Source: Saccharomycopsis crataegensis
Lineage: Eukaryota; Ascomycota; Saccharomycetes; Ascoideales; Saccharomycopsidaceae
Reading direction: 5' to 3'
Assembly: GCF_037102585.1 (NCBI RefSeq)
Contig: NW_027043838.1
Span: 1,240,001-1,304,000, forward strand
Length of the DNA stretch: 64,000 nt
Numbering within the stretch: the stretch's first letter is position 1; every line of letters starts with the position of its first letter. Of the stretch, positions 48,201 through 57,078 are shown piece by piece. A program made the position numbers and the translations under genes. The notes below the pieces were generated by a model. That model worked only from the letters and a program-made list of their open reading frames with translations, did not search any database and was not told the DNA's origin.

Positions 48201-50538
48201 TGCTGGTGATGATTCTACATTAAATGATTATAGTGATGATGAGTCGATAATAATTAATAGTGGTAGCGCAGTAGGAAATTCTACCAACAAGAGGCTATCA
48301 TTTTCTTCAAAAAGAAACTCTATTGGTGGTGACAAATTTCAAGCAGCTAATAATATTGGGTCGATAGTTTCCAATTCAGATGCTACTGCAAAATCTAACT
48401 CGACTGAAAACAAAGATTTGAAGTACTTGAAGAGAAAGAAATCCTTTGAATTGGCCAGGCTTGATTATTTCAATTATCTTAATAACTACAAAAATGGAAA
48501 TTTGATAGAAACAATGAAAATTAATATTCTAAAATTAATTAACGATGTCAATCATTTGGAGCTTAACCACAAACATAAACAGCAACAAATTTCTCAAAAC
48601 GACTCCATCATGGAAATTAATAACCGGGTCCAGAAGCTAGATTTCCAATGGCAGGATGTGGAATCTAAAAAGAAACTTCAAAGACATTTAATAATGAATG
48701 CCAAAAATAATTCAGAGATGATTGACGCTTTGAACATTTTGAGCAAGGGGTCTATTGAAAATCCGGCATCCGTCGCGGATGTTGACAGTACCGTCGCGGG
48801 CACCAACCCCAGCCCGGTTTTACCTGACCACAAAGGCATATTGTGGACATATGGAGGAGGTAATCGTTCTGGTTGGCACAAACAATGGGTCGTGTTGGAA
48901 GATGGGTATCTCAGAGAATATGTTGATTGGAAAAAGGGAAAAGTTATTCGAGGTCCGCCGTTGGATATCCGATTTGGATGCATTAAGCCAAGTGTCTCAT
49001 CTAGTGACCGTCGTTTTTGTTTTGAGATTATCACCACGAAGAATGAAAAGAGATTGTTTCAGGCTTCAAGTCAACAGGATCGTGATACCTGGGTTTCGAG
49101 CGTGAACGAGTGTTTGAACTTGTCCGTGAACAGCACTCATCTTGAACAATTGACCCACCAGATTGGTGCACAGGTTGAAGGTCTGGAAAAAAATTTTCTC
49201 AACGCAAATGCAACACGTAACCCATCTACTAATAAACAAAAAAATATTATCGATTTACCACCCTCATCTTCAGCACCATCACCTCCAGGTGATTCCAATA
49301 TCAACAAAAATAATACCAGTATGTTTGGACGAGGTTCTAGGAGTTTCAAAAAGTCGACAACTCAAGGTTTTACTGGAGCTGGAGTAAATGAGTTTAGTGG
49401 TCATAATAGCGATATCATCAGCAACAACATGAACAATAGTATCGGTAACAACTATCAGAGCAACTATAATTCTATGTCGATAAACCAGATAAATAGTCAA
49501 TACGCTGCCGCTACTAATCAATCATCTGATGAATCGCAACTTAATTACTTGGAGATCGTGAGACGGAGCCATAAATCCAATGTCGTGTGCGCTGATTGTG
49601 GATCAACGAAATCAGTGGATTGGATCTCGATCAGTTTACTAGTAGTAGTTTGTATTGATTGTTCGGGTGTTCATAGAAGTTTGGGTTCTCATTTGTCGAA
49701 AATTAGGTCTCTAACTTTGGATATATCGATTTTTACACCAGAGATTGTGAAGCTTTTACATTCTGTTTCCAACGAGCAAGCAAATAGTTATTTGGAAAAG
49801 AAATTAAAGGGAGATAAACTGGCGTTGATTAGCCCAGGATCCAGTTCTAATGAGAGATCATCTTTCATCGTGAATAAGTATAAGGAAAAGAGTTTTATTG
49901 AAGAGGACCCTAAAGTCAACTCTCATTTGATTTATGGTATCCATTCAAACAATGTTCATTTGATTTTGAAAAGCTTGGCGTGTGGTGGTAATCCAAATAT
50001 GGTCGTTATAAAAGGCAAAGAAAAAGAGGTTGAATCAAGTTTGTTGGAGTATGCACTCACGCATTATTCTGGCACCTCATCAAATCCTATATTTGAGATA
50101 GCCGAGCTATTATTATTAAATGGGGCCAGCTGCGGAAATGAAGTGAAAGATAACTTGAACTTGATTAAACCTGCTAAGAATTTTTGGCAAGCGAAAATTG
50201 ACAGATCTTTAGGTATTTCGTCAACAAGCTCTATACCTGCAACAGGAAGTTCCGGTCACATGAATACTAATAGCATGAGCTCAAGTTATTTCAACAGTGA
50301 TCAAAATAATAACAATGATGATTTTCTTGACTCATCGCATCACATAACAAATGGTTTATCATTTAAAAAGGAAAAAAAGGGAAAGAAGAGCAACGGAATT
50401 CATTCCTATAGTTACAGTGATTTGAATGGGGGTAATAGCCAAGTAGCCAATGGTGATTCATCAACAAAAAAGAACTTTTCATCTCAGATTCCTCTATTTA
50501 GTTTCTCAAGGTCATCAAAAAAGAAAAATTTAGGCTAA
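45244..50538 (+). CDS. AGE1: Age1-type ArfGAP with BAR-like, PH, ArfGAP and ankyrin regions
   Basis: This 1764-residue protein is a GTPase-activating protein for Arf in Golgi and endosomal traffic. Domain order: a long acidic, Ser-rich N-terminal half; a helical BAR-like region at about residues 785-1130 (FRNVLDDMENYIMNFKPVLRD onward); a PH domain at about 1195-1295 (HKGILWTYGG to RDTWVSSVNECL); and a zinc ArfGAP domain from about 1440. The ArfGAP has CADC and CIDC pairs and the catalytic Arg in CSGVHRSLGSH. Ankyrin-like repeats follow to about 1660. The ArfGAP segment VDWISISLL...SKIRSLTLD resembles yeast Age1. The downstream neighbours match the yeast AGE1 locus. The N-terminus MGQILS fits an N-myristoylation signal. 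Confidence 0.85.
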   Translation: MGQILSLSESKNHSLCPIILEDSIKLNLHSVTITRTNNNHINKALKKTSGHSLTQEDEDIPDVIKIENINNFLTINSFKNKEKPFNTNIKENKKGSSDEHNSLCKYIQNPNVIDFEFPFLLQLNSNSNINFTVESDGKYIDEINSRNEYLSNQRQSGAEKEDQNRFYNDESDDDSDDEKFNDAIEYNSIHKDSFVADDGELIDEKPQPKSDRLQQEGKAQQFENISTVSKNKDDAETQSFESDDEDEFRHLIFKKLCLIRGHSLNDIYEKLDQLKYKNLDHTLNTGSSYLLENSFENDPDIEIIGDVYKDDDDEEESETAEANEKRESVNHNHTKTPKFRFSFNYEIPRSSDGNYIYKIFYQDININSEEVYGDFKPLMEFSVWINEEDDKKKALPGAVESHSQHSSPILKSSSAVFQQNNSSSTSNQIASSRASSRIPSFNSRIPSVSSLSGVLSNTLSDKKKKISIENLMLKRKSSKSMLPVTKRNLELLNKGSSSPLASGSADLTKINRDDNQPVASSPLFRNKNNNKIIIVGDSTSLREPLTSPTDTFHTDTMTVQYKESDFKSNILDDSETPTSPTNEQFSGPSVDVITSSGLSAARSRRKSLNLSLGKKKRNSFFGGISIRDKFGNGEDGGEESLEITDGNIGIPREESTFIDDEGDYDVQIQDIKRTKSTRSMKSNISSKSLTKTGKNALRKLKKSFSMKRLGAKDETANPGDIDGDVRKDNIKKTESSVSLISYANTNASVNAAQSIHSSDAEEDSKSQFEDDTVEILQEKKVNYEPYFMESNDGPEFRNVLDDMENYIMNFKPVLRDYFKKTECYLSSNIEANNNRKEYVDTLAALKKFLIKNDSGGYDQDLNECINDMLKRLQLEIEFCEQYNKAGVLNLLNSMRKLSSDYEGNMVTGGGDLEMSQVDTSVSKEFEDDIFDKKFTLQKKKYNDKSKEYYNWLNKYLANDRSLISKLPKIGSNNNANSSNQGEVKSFAGDDSTLNDYSDDESIIINSGSAVGNSTNKRLSFSSKRNSIGGDKFQAANNIGSIVSNSDATAKSNSTENKDLKYLKRKKSFELARLDYFNYLNNYKNGNLIETMKINILKLINDVNHLELNHKHKQQQISQNDSIMEINNRVQKLDFQWQDVESKKKLQRHLIMNAKNNSEMIDALNILSKGSIENPASVADVDSTVAGTNPSPVLPDHKGILWTYGGGNRSGWHKQWVVLEDGYLREYVDWKKGKVIRGPPLDIRFGCIKPSVSSSDRRFCFEIITTKNEKRLFQASSQQDRDTWVSSVNECLNLSVNSTHLEQLTHQIGAQVEGLEKNFLNANATRNPSTNKQKNIIDLPPSSSAPSPPGDSNINKNNTSMFGRGSRSFKKSTTQGFTGAGVNEFSGHNSDIISNNMNNSIGNNYQSNYNSMSINQINSQYAAATNQSSDESQLNYLEIVRRSHKSNVVCADCGSTKSVDWISISLLVVVCIDCSGVHRSLGSHLSKIRSLTLDISIFTPEIVKLLHSVSNEQANSYLEKKLKGDKLALISPGSSSNERSSFIVNKYKEKSFIEEDPKVNSHLIYGIHSNNVHLILKSLACGGNPNMVVIKGKEKEVESSLLEYALTHYSGTSSNPIFEIAELLLLNGASCGNEVKDNLNLIKPAKNFWQAKIDRSLGISSTSSIPATGSSGHMNTNSMSSSYFNSDQNNNNDDFLDSSHHITNGLSFKKEKKGKKSNGIHSYSYSDLNGGNSQVANGDSSTKKNFSSQIPLFSFSRSSKKKNLG

Positions 50539-51820
50539 TGTAGAAACTATCAGTCTCTGTTTTTACTGGCATCTTTGATTCTTCTTTTTGATTGGGGGTT
50601 TTGTTTTTCTTGTTAGACCATTTCTTTTTTATGCACATCGTCATTTGGTTTGTCTATCATTTCATTTCTTCTTTACCATGATATTTGTGATTATCACTAT
50701 GAAGGTTTTTATGTTCCATTCTATTTTCAGGGGAAATTATATTATATTTGAACATCCAGTGGCTCCTTATTTCCAGCGCATCACGGAAAACAAACGTTCC
50801 TATCTATTTTCATTTCTAATTTGTGTTGTTTACGTTTTGCTTTATTTGGTTTTCTTTGTTCCTTGGAGCAGCTTGTTAGGAATTATAATTGTTTTGAGTA
50901 ATGGATTTGAAATAACTTGCTCATTTTATTAATATTCCAGAATTCTCCTAATTGATGACTATTTCATCAATTTGTTCCTTTTGCCTTTCTGTTTCTCTGG
51001 ATGTGTTTTGCCCTTCAAATCAGTTATTCATAATTATTGGTAGCTGTTTGTATTATATTTTTTTTTTCAATTGTTTTTGTTTGTCTTGTTATTTTGTTTC
51101 TTTTTTGTATTTGTTGAATTATTGCTTTCAAACAGTTTAGTTAATCTCGTTATAATCTCAATCACTTTAATCTCTAATTATTATGTTTCTCACTTTTTTT
51201 TTTTCTTCCATTAATATAAATTTTTGTGTCTGATATATTTTGTGTATTATAGTTCCAGATTGTTTAGTTATTCTGACACAAAAATCCCGGTTTTGTGTCA
51301 ACATGCAGCTGTGCCCCATTAGTACTTAACCCATAAAATGTCTGCGAAAATTCAAATTGGAGAACCCAAAAAGCATATGAAGTGAATGGTATATCTCTGA
51401 TAGTTGTTTATAGTTTCAATATTGTCTTATTGTCTCATCGCTTTATGGTTGCTCTTTTATTAGCTTTGCTTTCAATCGTATTAATTATCTTCTTGTTATT
51501 ATAAGGCCACCACAAGTACGCTAGAATTAATTTTTTTAACATAACTATTCCTAGGCTTTGGCTCTTGGAAGTATAAAAAAATAAAGAATTTTGAATACCA
51601 CAGTGTTTTGGAGGTAAATAGTGGGCTTTGGAATTCACTAAGGAATAAGAGCTTTCAGAAAGTATTGAAGCTTTCGTATTCAGAAAATCACTTTAGAGCA
51701 TTCTTAAAAAGATTTAATAGCGATTAATTTTTCTGCTTCCTATCTTGCTCCAAGTTGAAGTTTCGTTTTAGACAACTACTTCCTAGAGAACTCAGAGGCG
51801 ATCGGTCTCGCGTTCCAGTC
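50539..51820 (+). promoter_or_regulatory. AGE1-SPS1 intergenic region with middle-sporulation elements
   Basis: A 1282-base T-rich gap. Its distal part, close to AGE1, has a T-rich open frame at 50678-50932 that I do not call. Its centre holds three MSE-type sites (separate entry). The last 500 bases before SPS1 have no further clear motif. Confidence 0.5.
51222..51299 (+). promoter_or_regulatory. Three Ndt80-type MSE sites upstream of SPS1, two forming an inverted repeat
   Basis: Matches to the middle-sporulation element GNCRCAAAW occur at 51222-51230 (minus), 51275-51283 (plus) and 51291-51299 (minus). The last two form a perfect inverted repeat, TGACACAAAA / TTTTGTGTCA, with a 7-base spacer. 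Ndt80 binds this element in meiosis. The sites are seen directly; binding is inferred. Confidence 0.6.
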
Positions 51821-53286
51821 ATGAGCATTGATCCAGCCGATGTTTTTAACATTAAGGAATGTATTGGAAGAGGAACTTTTGGAGAGGTTTATAAAGCGTA
51901 TGAAACTTTTTGACCCATTTTTCTTATATTGTTATTCATAACAGTTCTAACAAGCTCTATAGGATTGACAAAAGAACGAATGACGTTGTGGCCCTCAAGG
52001 TTGTCAACCTTGAAGAATCCAATGAGGATATCAAAGTTTTGGTTCAGGAAATTGGGTTTTTATCTCAACTAAGATCTCCTTATATTACTACTTATTTTGG
52101 TACCTATCTTAGGGATGTCTCCATGTGGATTTCAATGGAATACTGTGGAGGAGGTTCCTGTGCTGACTTGTTGAGATGTCACAAAAAATTGAGTGAAGAC
52201 GTTACGTGTTTCATTATCAGAGACTGTTTAAAAGGATTGAAATACCTTCATTCCGAAATGAAGATTCATAGGGATATTAAAGCTGCAAATATTTTGTTAA
52301 CCCCGACAGGCCAGGTCAAATTAGCAGATTTTGGGGTAAGCGGACAGATCACTGCCACTCATGTCAAAAAACAAACATTTGTCGGAACCCCATTTTGGAT
52401 GGCACCAGAAATGATTACAAGAAAGTTTGGCTATAATGAGAAGGTTGATATATGGTCATTGGGCATTACTGTTATAGAATTAATTACTGGGTCGCCTCCT
52501 CATGCAAGCCATGACCCGCTTAAAGTGTTATTCAGGATTCCAAGAGAGCCAGCCCCGGTATTGATTGGCGATGATTTTACTGAAGCAATCAAGGAATTTA
52601 CACAATGCTGTTTAATAAAAGTTCCATCCAAAAGACCTTCGGCTGAGTGGTTGTTAAATCATCGGTTTATCAAGCATTGTCGGAGAAATGTTAATGCAGT
52701 GGCTTTAATTCAGCAAAAGCAGGATTGGTTTGCTAAAAATTCCAGACATAAGCCGTGCTCAAGATATAAAAAAGATCCTCTAGTGAATGATGTCTACAAC
52801 GATGATTATAAGACTGCGTTTAAATGGAGTTTCACTACCAAGAATTTGTCAACCCCTGATATCATTAATTATGAGTTCTCTGATGAAATGTTATTCGATT
52901 CACCCCAAGTTTATTCCAGTTCATCAATTGTGAACACATCTTCTGTTGGGAAGAACAGTGGAAAAGACAGTAAATCTGTGCCATCAAAAAATTTATCATC
53001 CCCGGATACCAACGCTACTACGCCAAATGATAATGTAGATATCCCCTGTTCACAAAAAACAGTTATGACTGGAAAGGAAATGCAAATTGATTACTTAAGA
53101 GATATTTTACTTTATTGTTTGAAGAAGGTTTCCAATAGAGCAAAGACTTCTGGCACGAAAGAAACTGTCCTCCAATTAGCCAAGACCGTTGTGGAATTCG
53201 AACACCAACAAGTAGGTCTTAGCGAGGCTATAATAGAAGAAATATGGTTGAGAATTAATGGATTGAAAAATGAAGGATTTTTATAA
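51821..53286 (+). CDS. SPS1: Sps1-like Ste20/GCK-family protein kinase, two exons
   Basis: Exons 51821-51897 and 51945-53286 join to a 472-residue kinase. The glycine loop GRGTFGEVYKA starts at residue 16, the catalytic Lys is Lys44 (VALKVV), and the catalytic loop is HRDIKAAN. DFGVSG, the activation-segment GTPFWMAPE and DIWSLGITVIEL follow. GTPFWMAPE is typical of the germinal-centre-kinase branch of Ste20 kinases. The short exon 1 is essential because it carries the glycine loop. The C-terminal 200 residues are Ser-rich with a final helical segment. In yeast Sps1 drives spore wall and prospore membrane closure late in meiosis. The assignment is strengthened by its position between AGE1 and SPS2, as in S. 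cerevisiae. Confidence 0.85.
51898..51944 (+). other. Very short SPS1 intron (47 bp)
   Basis: The donor is GTATGA and the acceptor ATAACAG. Removal joins YKA to SNKLYRIDKRT in frame; retention gives a stop within six codons. No TACTAAC-like branch site at a usual distance from the acceptor is visible, which is odd. Confidence 0.78.
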
Positions 53287-53635
53287 ATTTTTGGATGTTG
53301 AATGGTCTCAGGTTTTTATTTCTAGTTTAGGCTATTCGAATGAGTTTCATCAAACGATATCTGAACATAATTTTAGTGAGTTGCGTAAGTCGAAATTTAC
53401 AAGGCCCTGGTGTAAGGCTGTCTATGCGAGTGTAAAGATGTCCTTTCAGCATGCATGACTTTCCTTTTGTGGCACCCAAGTGATGCTTTTTATTTTATTG
53501 ATAATATTTATATTTACCAACTTTTGTCGTTCTCCAAAATTTATTCCATTGGAAATTTTTTGAGTCAGCTCACCTTCATTGAAAAAAGAAAATAAACAAC
53601 AGTAATAGAAAATAAAGAGAAAATAAAGAGAAAAC
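53287..53635 (+). promoter_or_regulatory. SPS2 promoter with an MSE
   Basis: A 349-base gap. TTTTGTGGC at 53465-53473 is the complement of GCCACAAAA, a full match to the Ndt80 middle-sporulation element, about 165 bases before the SPS2 start. A-rich leader sequence precedes the ATG. Confidence 0.55.
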
Positions 53636-55223
53636 ATGAAAGCAAACAGTTTCATTTGCCAAATATTATTTTGTGTTTTGGTTTCTTTAACCACTTCACA
53701 AGCTCTTGGTCTCCATGAGAAGCAAGACCAAATTTATGATGAGAAAAAAAATGGAATGATGGTTCCAAAGCATCACCATAAAATCTCTGATCTTGAACAG
53801 ATTGGAAAATTAAGGGAACTAGGTTCTTTGAAGAAGGACACTGGCAAGAAGTTTGAGGAAATTGTAAAAAAAGTGAAATCAAGAACTAAAAACAGTTTCG
53901 GTAAGTAAAAAAGAAACATCTTCAATTTTCTCATTATCGATATTATTGAATAGAAATACTGACTATTACAATTTTACAGAAGATATTAAATATGTGATCA
54001 GCCAAGAGCAAGAGTCGCAAGCCAATGAAAGCACCCGTGCTCATCCATCTGATGCATTTGAAAGGGAGGCAGTTGACCCCCTTTGTACCAAAGCACAACA
54101 TGACATCAACAATTCGGGGGATTTTGCATATTTGACTCGTACATGTGCTCATGTCTCAGGCGATATTTTCATCAATGAATATAATGACGCTGTTTTAGAC
54201 TTTGGGACTCTTAGTTCGATTGGGGGCAGCTTGAAAGTTGCAAATGTCTCAAACTTAGTTAGAATTGATGCCCCAATATTGACAAGTATCAGGAGCAGCT
54301 TCAGCTTAAATGAGTTGACTTCTTTGACTTCTATAAATTTCTCTTATTTGAAATCAGTTGATAGTATTGAGTGGAAAATATTGCCTATATTGAGCTCTAT
54401 TGGCTTTGATGCTGGATTAGATCAAGTCAAAAATATTTTAATTTCTGATACTTCGCTTGTTGGCTTTAGCTTGAAAAATAAGGTTAAAGATTTAGACTCT
54501 TTAAACTTAAATAACAATAGATTTTTGGAAAGTATTAGTGCCGATATTGAGACAATCACCAACGGGTTAACAATTGCAGCCAATGCTAGAAATTCTGTCG
54601 TTTCATTTCCATTTTTAGAGAAAGTCAGCAGTTTAACCATTAGAGATGTTAGCAACATCGATTTACCAAAGATCAAAGAAATAACTGGATCTGCGAAGTT
54701 TTACGAGAACTCCTTTCAACGCTTGAAATTACCAAATTTAACATCTATTGGTGGTACTCTCAGTATTATACAGAATAGAAATTTGAACGAAGCTGATTTT
54801 GGAAATGTTAATGCTGTTGATGGTGGTTTAATGATAAGTAATAATACTAATATGGAAAAAATCAATTACTTTGGTAAGCTAAAGTCCATTGGTGGAGGCA
54901 TTCAGTTTATTGGTAATTTTAGGGAAGCAAGTTTCCCTAAGCTTGAACTTGTTAAAGGAAGTGCTATGATCAAAACTACTTCTGGTGCTTTAGATTGCAG
55001 TAAGTGGACAGATACTGATCATTTAATTATTCGTGGTGGTAATATTGTTTGTGCTTCAGGTGACAAAAAGGAAGTTTTACATTACGACTCCAATGACATT
55101 AAGGGTACTCTAAGCAAGTCAAAGACTATTGAAGATTCAGAAACTGAGAATGAAAATTTTGCAAACATTTTTACTTCAAGTTATGGATTGACTTTTGCTG
55201 GGTTGCTTGTTCTGCTTTTATAA
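53636..55223 (+). CDS. SPS2: Sps2/Ecm33-family GPI-anchored wall protein, two exons
   Basis: Exons 53636-53900 and 53980-55223 give 502 residues. A signal peptide covers about residues 1-24 (FICQILFCVLVSLTTSQALG). Next comes a charged segment, then the receptor-L-domain beta-helix with repeated units such as FGTLSSIGGSLKV, PNLTSIGGTLSI and FGKLKSIGGGIQF. The C-terminus is a hydrophobic GPI-attachment tail (YGLTFAGLLVLLL). The family (Ecm33, Pst1, Sps2, Sps22) acts in cell or spore wall assembly. Direct adjacency to SPS1 makes it the positional SPS2. The 100-residue charged stretch before the L-domain is unusual, and part of it is coded by exon 1. Confidence 0.85.
53901..53979 (+). other. SPS2 intron (79 bp)
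   Basis: The donor is GTAAGT, the branch-like TACTGAC lies at 53957-53963, and the acceptor TTTACAG ends at 53979. The junction splits a Glu codon (G|AA). Confidence 0.85.
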
Positions 55224-55488
55224 AAGATAATTCACATATTATTATTTAGTTTCTTCTGTTTTTGTTTTACTGGTTTAATTATTTGAAATAAAAATATAAA
55301 CAATATAACAAAAGACCCGATATAATATAGCAACTTGCTCAAACACTTGAGGGAAAAAGAGGGAAAAAAAATCATATTAATAGTAAAAAGTAACTTCAAA
55401 GGCAATGGTAATAGTAATTGTAATAACAATAACAATAATTATATCAACTCGCAGAACTAAAAGAAATGAATTTGGTTTTGAGAAACTG

Positions 55489-56649
55489 TCAGTGTTTACC
55501 CTTCCAATCAGGAGACTTTGGTCTAAGCATTTCAATTTCTGCGTCTTGCGAAACATTATGACCAAGTCTTGTGATATCCTTCTTGTATTGTTCAGGATCA
55601 AAATTATCAAGCAATACGTCGGGGCTCATGATAACCCAACCTCTCCGCAATTTTACTGGAGTATTAAGCCCAGTTCTTGAGGGTATGATATGCAACCTTC
55701 TATTTCCAGAAGCAAAATTTTCAGCGACCTTATACATTGAATCTGGAACTGAGCTTGGATTAGACTCTTCATCATCATCTTCAACTTTTAAATCTGGATT
55801 AATATTGCAATGAACCAAGTGTCCATCAGCGTCCCTTTTGACAGTTCCAGTTATGCACATACTGCAGTGCCACTGTTTTCTGGTGAGAATGGAGCTATCA
55901 TCATCTTCAACTTTGTAGCTTCCATCGCTTTCCACATTTTTAGTGAACACTAGTTCCTCACTTCGACGAAAATGTTTGCTCCAAGAATTGTGCATACTTC
56001 CACTTCCTTGAATCAGATTAGTTAGTTCATTCAACTTGTGAGAAGATCCCCAAATATAGAGAAACCCTGGGCGTATGGCAAGCTTTTCAAGAGGGATTTG
56101 ATTCAAAATTGGTAGAACTTGTTGATTTTCGGTTAATGAGCCAATCATTATGGTATCAAATACCAAATTGTGTTTATATATCCATTGAATCAATACCTGT
56201 ACCATTTTTTCTGGAGCAACTCTGCATCCTAACGGTTGAGTGAAATGCTCAGAATTTTTCTTTTCTTTGAGATCCAATAGCTTCTTGAGCTTTGGATATC
56301 CTTCAACAGAAGATTCAATGTTTGGAATGTGATCAGTTGGGAATTGGCCATTGTGAATATACTGGTTAGAGAAGTCGTTAGGCTGGCCCCTTAGTGATCT
56401 GAAATAGTGTTGTTGTTGGATTAGCGGGAGACTATAATCATAACTTGGATAAGATTTACTTGGATCATATTCATCTTTGCGACGGCTTCTGGAATTCACA
56501 CTGCCGTTGTTATGGCTATTGTTCTTGTTGAAGTTGTTATTGGAATATCTTCTAGGATTGTATTCTTGGTTTTGATGAACCAGAAGTGGCCTGTTATGCG
56601 TGCTGTACATCTTCTGGATTCGATTTGATTTATTCAATGTACATTCCAT
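55489..56649 (-). CDS. KAR4: Kar4, MT-A70-family regulator of mating and meiosis
   Basis: This 386-residue protein has an Asn/Ser/Arg-rich N-terminal 110 residues followed by an MT-A70-like fold. Diagnostic blocks are FTQPLGCRVAPEKMVQVLIQWIYK-type sequence near residues 135-160, FDTIMIGSLTENQ, and AIRPGFLYIWGSSHKLNEL. It lacks the DPPW catalytic motif of active m6A methyltransferases, as Kar4 does. In yeast Kar4 is a karyogamy transcription factor and a partner of Ime4 in the meiotic mRNA m6A complex. An insertion with CSMC and a following His/Cys (HCNINP) sits near residues 262-285. The start is the ATG at 56649. It is convergent with SPS2 and divergent from the FHIP-like gene. Confidence 0.85.
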   Translation of the reverse strand: MECTLNKSNRIQKMYSTHNRPLLVHQNQEYNPRRYSNNNFNKNNSHNNGSVNSRSRRKDEYDPSKSYPSYDYSLPLIQQQHYFRSLRGQPNDFSNQYIHNGQFPTDHIPNIESSVEGYPKLKKLLDLKEKKNSEHFTQPLGCRVAPEKMVQVLIQWIYKHNLVFDTIMIGSLTENQQVLPILNQIPLEKLAIRPGFLYIWGSSHKLNELTNLIQGSGSMHNSWSKHFRRSEELVFTKNVESDGSYKVEDDDSSILTRKQWHCSMCITGTVKRDADGHLVHCNINPDLKVEDDDEESNPSSVPDSMYKVAENFASGNRRLHIIPSRTGLNTPVKLRRGWVIMSPDVLLDNFDPEQYKKDITRLGHNVSQDAEIEMLRPKSPDWKGKH

Positions 56650-57078
56650 CAAAAATGTCCAAGATTTGACTGTTCACGAGTTTGGGAAGAAAATAAGGAT
56701 CAGGGAAGGAAAAAAAAAACAGGAAAGAAATAATTGGAAAACACAATAATATGTATATGTGATATTAGAATAGAATAAAATAATTTAAGGCTGGAGTATA
56801 TTTTTATTTTCCAAAAAGAAATAAACGAAAAAAAAGGAAACCCTCAAGACTTTGTTCTACTTAAACCGTGCACTGTGTTGATTTTTAAGTGTGTCGCTTG
56901 GTTATATATAGCACACTCTTCCCAACATGCATGAGCCAACGTTTCATTTTTTTTTTTTTTGTATTTGTGGCAAAGTATGCATTTTGGAGATTTCCTTTTT
57001 CCAAAGAGAACATAAAAAAACAATACTGGAATAACATTCTCATCACAAAAAAAACTATACGGCAGCTCGTTGACAAAA
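56650..57078. promoter_or_regulatory. Divergent promoter KAR4/FHIP-like gene, with MSE and PRE-like sites
   Basis: A 429-base bidirectional promoter. ATTTGTGGC at 56963-56971 is the complement of GCCACAAAT, a full MSE match. GTTTCAT near 56941 is the complement of ATGAAAC, one base short of the pheromone-response core TGAAACA. TATATATA lies near 56904. Sites are seen; function is inferred. Confidence 0.4.

Noticed and set aside
50678-50932. 84-codon ATG ORF encoding a hydrophobic, possibly membrane protein just after AGE1
   Set aside because: It lies in T-rich 3' flank, where chance frames are Phe/Leu/Val-rich. It has no family match and no promoter features. It was left out, though conservation could revive it.
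53270-53458. 62-codon frame overlapping the end of SPS1
   Set aside because: It overlaps the kinase stop, has no family match, and sits in the SPS2 promoter.
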